The translations under genes and the position numbers were made by a program. DNA of 64,000 bases from Oscillatoriaceae cyanobacterium Prado104 (GTDB lineage: Bacteria > Cyanobacteriota > Cyanobacteriia > Cyanobacteriales > Microcoleaceae), in the NCBI GenBank assembly GCA_025454405.1, contig JALOON010000002.1:92505-156504 (forward strand), written 5' to 3'. Shown in pieces: positions 63,011-64,000 of this stretch (position 1 is the stretch's first letter; every line of letters begins with the position of its first letter). The notes below the pieces were generated by a model. It was not told where the DNA came from. It made no database searches and saw nothing but the letters and a program-made list of their open reading frames with translations.

Positions 63011-63885
63011 CAAAGAATTTATTTTTTTTATTCTTCAATACACCTAAGAAGACTCCGCGTTCCCCAGAACCGGAACCGGCCCAAAAACTAGCCGAAATCG
63101 GAACCCGACTCCGACAGTTCCGCGAACAGCACTCGATTTGTTTGGAAAAGGTAGCTTTGGTAACGATGATTCGCCGGGATTTGTTGCAGGCGATCGAGGA
63201 AGGTCAACTCGACCAACTCCCCGAACCGATTTACACTCAGGGTTTGATCAAGCGCTATGCCGAAGCAATGGGTTTGGACGGGTCTGAGTTTGCCTACTTT
63301 TATCCGACAGAACCGATAACCAGAGTCCAGCCCCAGGGCTCTTGGGCAGAGTGGCCTCAGCTACGCCCGATACACCTCTACCTGTTTTACATATTTTTAA
63401 TTATCTGCTCTGTGAGCGGACTGTCTCAGTTGATAGAGGGTTCTAAGGAAATAGCGCAAACCGACGCGGGATCGGTAGAAGTCGCTCTGCCACCGACTTT
63501 AGGCAGCGAACCTGTTAATTTTGCAGGCTCTAAAAGTCGCAAGGCGAATACTTACAGTGCCTTAGAAGCAGCAAAAAACGGTGAAAATTTAGAGCGAGCC
63601 GGAAATAAACCCGTGATGGTGAGCGTCAGTTTTAAAGATGAATCGTGGATGCAGGTGGAAGTTGATGGCAAAACTGAATTTGAGGGAACTTTGCCTTCAG
63701 GAACCGTGCGCACTTGGCAGGCTCAAGAGCGCTTGGTGGTGATAGCTGGCAACGCCGGCGGTGTACTGGTTGCTGTTAACAACGGACAGGCACAGCAACT
63801 TGGAGATCCCGGTGTTGTTAAGGAAGTTGTTTATCAAGCTGACGAACTCAATCCCGCTCAAAAGCCGAAGCCGGAAGCACAGTAG
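63007..63885 (+). CDS. RodZ-like helix-turn-helix membrane protein
   Basis: 292 residues from the ATG at 63007, which overlaps the previous stop (ATGA). A RodZ-type HTH at about 27-90 reads IGTRLRQFREQHSICLEKVA, RRDLLQAIEEGQLDQLPEPI, and YTQGLIKRYAEAMGLD. One membrane helix at about 122-142 (LYLFYIFLIICSVSGLS) follows, then a linker and a C-terminal beta domain (VMVSVSFKDESWMQVEVDGK onward) like DUF4115. RodZ tethers the MreB cytoskeleton and shapes the cell. Coupling to an rRNA-modifying enzyme gene is probably incidental. Confidence 0.88.
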   Translation: MTKNLFFLFFNTPKKTPRSPEPEPAQKLAEIGTRLRQFREQHSICLEKVALVTMIRRDLLQAIEEGQLDQLPEPIYTQGLIKRYAEAMGLDGSEFAYFYPTEPITRVQPQGSWAEWPQLRPIHLYLFYIFLIICSVSGLSQLIEGSKEIAQTDAGSVEVALPPTLGSEPVNFAGSKSRKANTYSALEAAKNGENLERAGNKPVMVSVSFKDESWMQVEVDGKTEFEGTLPSGTVRTWQAQERLVVIAGNAGGVLVAVNNGQAQQLGDPGVVKEVVYQADELNPAQKPKPEAQ

Positions 63886-63889
63886 GAAA

Positions 63890-64000
63890 TAGTTGACAGT
63901 TAGTAAGGAGTTTTGAGTTTTGAATTTTGAGTTTTGAGTTAAAGAGAGTTCTGAAGTTCAAAACTCAAAACTTAAAACTTTGGTAAGGAGTTTTGAGTAA
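63890..64000. repeat. AAAACTC / GAGTTTT heptamer inverted array
   Basis: GTTTTGAGTTTTGAATTTTG and further GAGTTTT units are followed by their complement AAAACTCAAAACTTAAAACT. It resembles the arrays at 20014-20055 and 29580-29670. No gene; the window ends inside it. Confidence 0.75.

Overview
The window reads as chromosomal DNA of a filamentous, non-heterocystous cyanobacterium of the Oscillatoria/Microcoleus kind. The evidence is: a cyanobacterial NDH-1 subunit (ndhB), CobG-type cobalamin genes, DUF1997, DUF4332, Uma2 and four-helix-bundle families, very frequent HIP1-type octamers (GCGATCGC and its CGATCG core), long runs of heptamer tandem repeats between genes, and many decayed mobile elements. 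The genus is an inference from gene style only.

Layout. 150-4969 (all minus): a glutathione transferase, a DUF6282-type metal-dependent hydrolase relative, an alpha/beta-hydrolase lacking its nucleophile serine, sufE, hisI and folE. 5515-10125: a COG0523 GTPase with a histidine-rich loop, divergent from a cobG-cobH-cobI cobalamin cluster. The gap between them holds a perfect 15-bp Zur-like palindrome and a cobalamin riboswitch. 10126-11446 is non-coding and repeat-rich. 11447-19028 is a signalling block: two paralogous 930-residue histidine kinases, a receiver-only regulator and a receiver-adenylate cyclase. Next come an xisH remnant, a DUF433/DUF5615 toxin-antitoxin pair and a dihydroorotase-like protein with lost metal ligands. 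21823-25685 is dnaK and dnaJ, separated by a four-helix-bundle gene that sits between opposed heptamer repeats. 25902-29578: an orphan HigA-like antitoxin, a leucine-rich-repeat protein, a small XRE regulator and a VanY-type carboxypeptidase. 29724-32861: coaD overlapping a DivIVA-like coiled-coil gene, then metK. 33070-45184: a TnpB remnant, an ATPase-GGDEF fusion, a lipoxygenase, a small antitoxin-like gene, an Uup-type ABC-F protein, a Uma2 nuclease, an IS630 remnant, a glycoside-hydrolase-like protein and ndhB. 45281-53585: three more Uma2 genes, OsmC, a cyclic-peptide-exporter-type ABC protein with a GNAT gene, an ArsC/Spx-like protein, DUF4332, a tiny acidic membrane protein and an aminopeptidase P. 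54094-60184: a GAF-PAS-adenylate cyclase, a Lon-N-domain protein, a HEAT-like/PspA fusion, a pentapeptide protein, pheA and DUF1997. 60443-62110 holds two more decayed TnpB copies. The window ends with an RsuA-type pseudouridine synthase overlapping a RodZ-like gene.

The most distinctive non-coding content is a set of non-autonomous inverted-repeat elements. Family A is about 130 bp with ends TGACATCTTGCACC and has seven copies plus a solo end. Family B is about 138 bp with ends ATATCATGTCCG and carries GGACT..AGTCC hairpins. Family C is one 144-bp element with ends AGGGCTTGCTGAATAA and an AGTT duplication. There are also two hairpin families (AAACCCGGTTTCT and CCCCCTTTTTAAGGGGG), the second expanded into a 40-bp tandem array. 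Several genes (cobH, the dihydroorotase-like gene, dnaJ, coaD) start directly at the edge of, or inside, simple repeats and show no Shine-Dalgarno sequence.

All assignments rest on reading the sequence and remembered family motifs; no database search was run.
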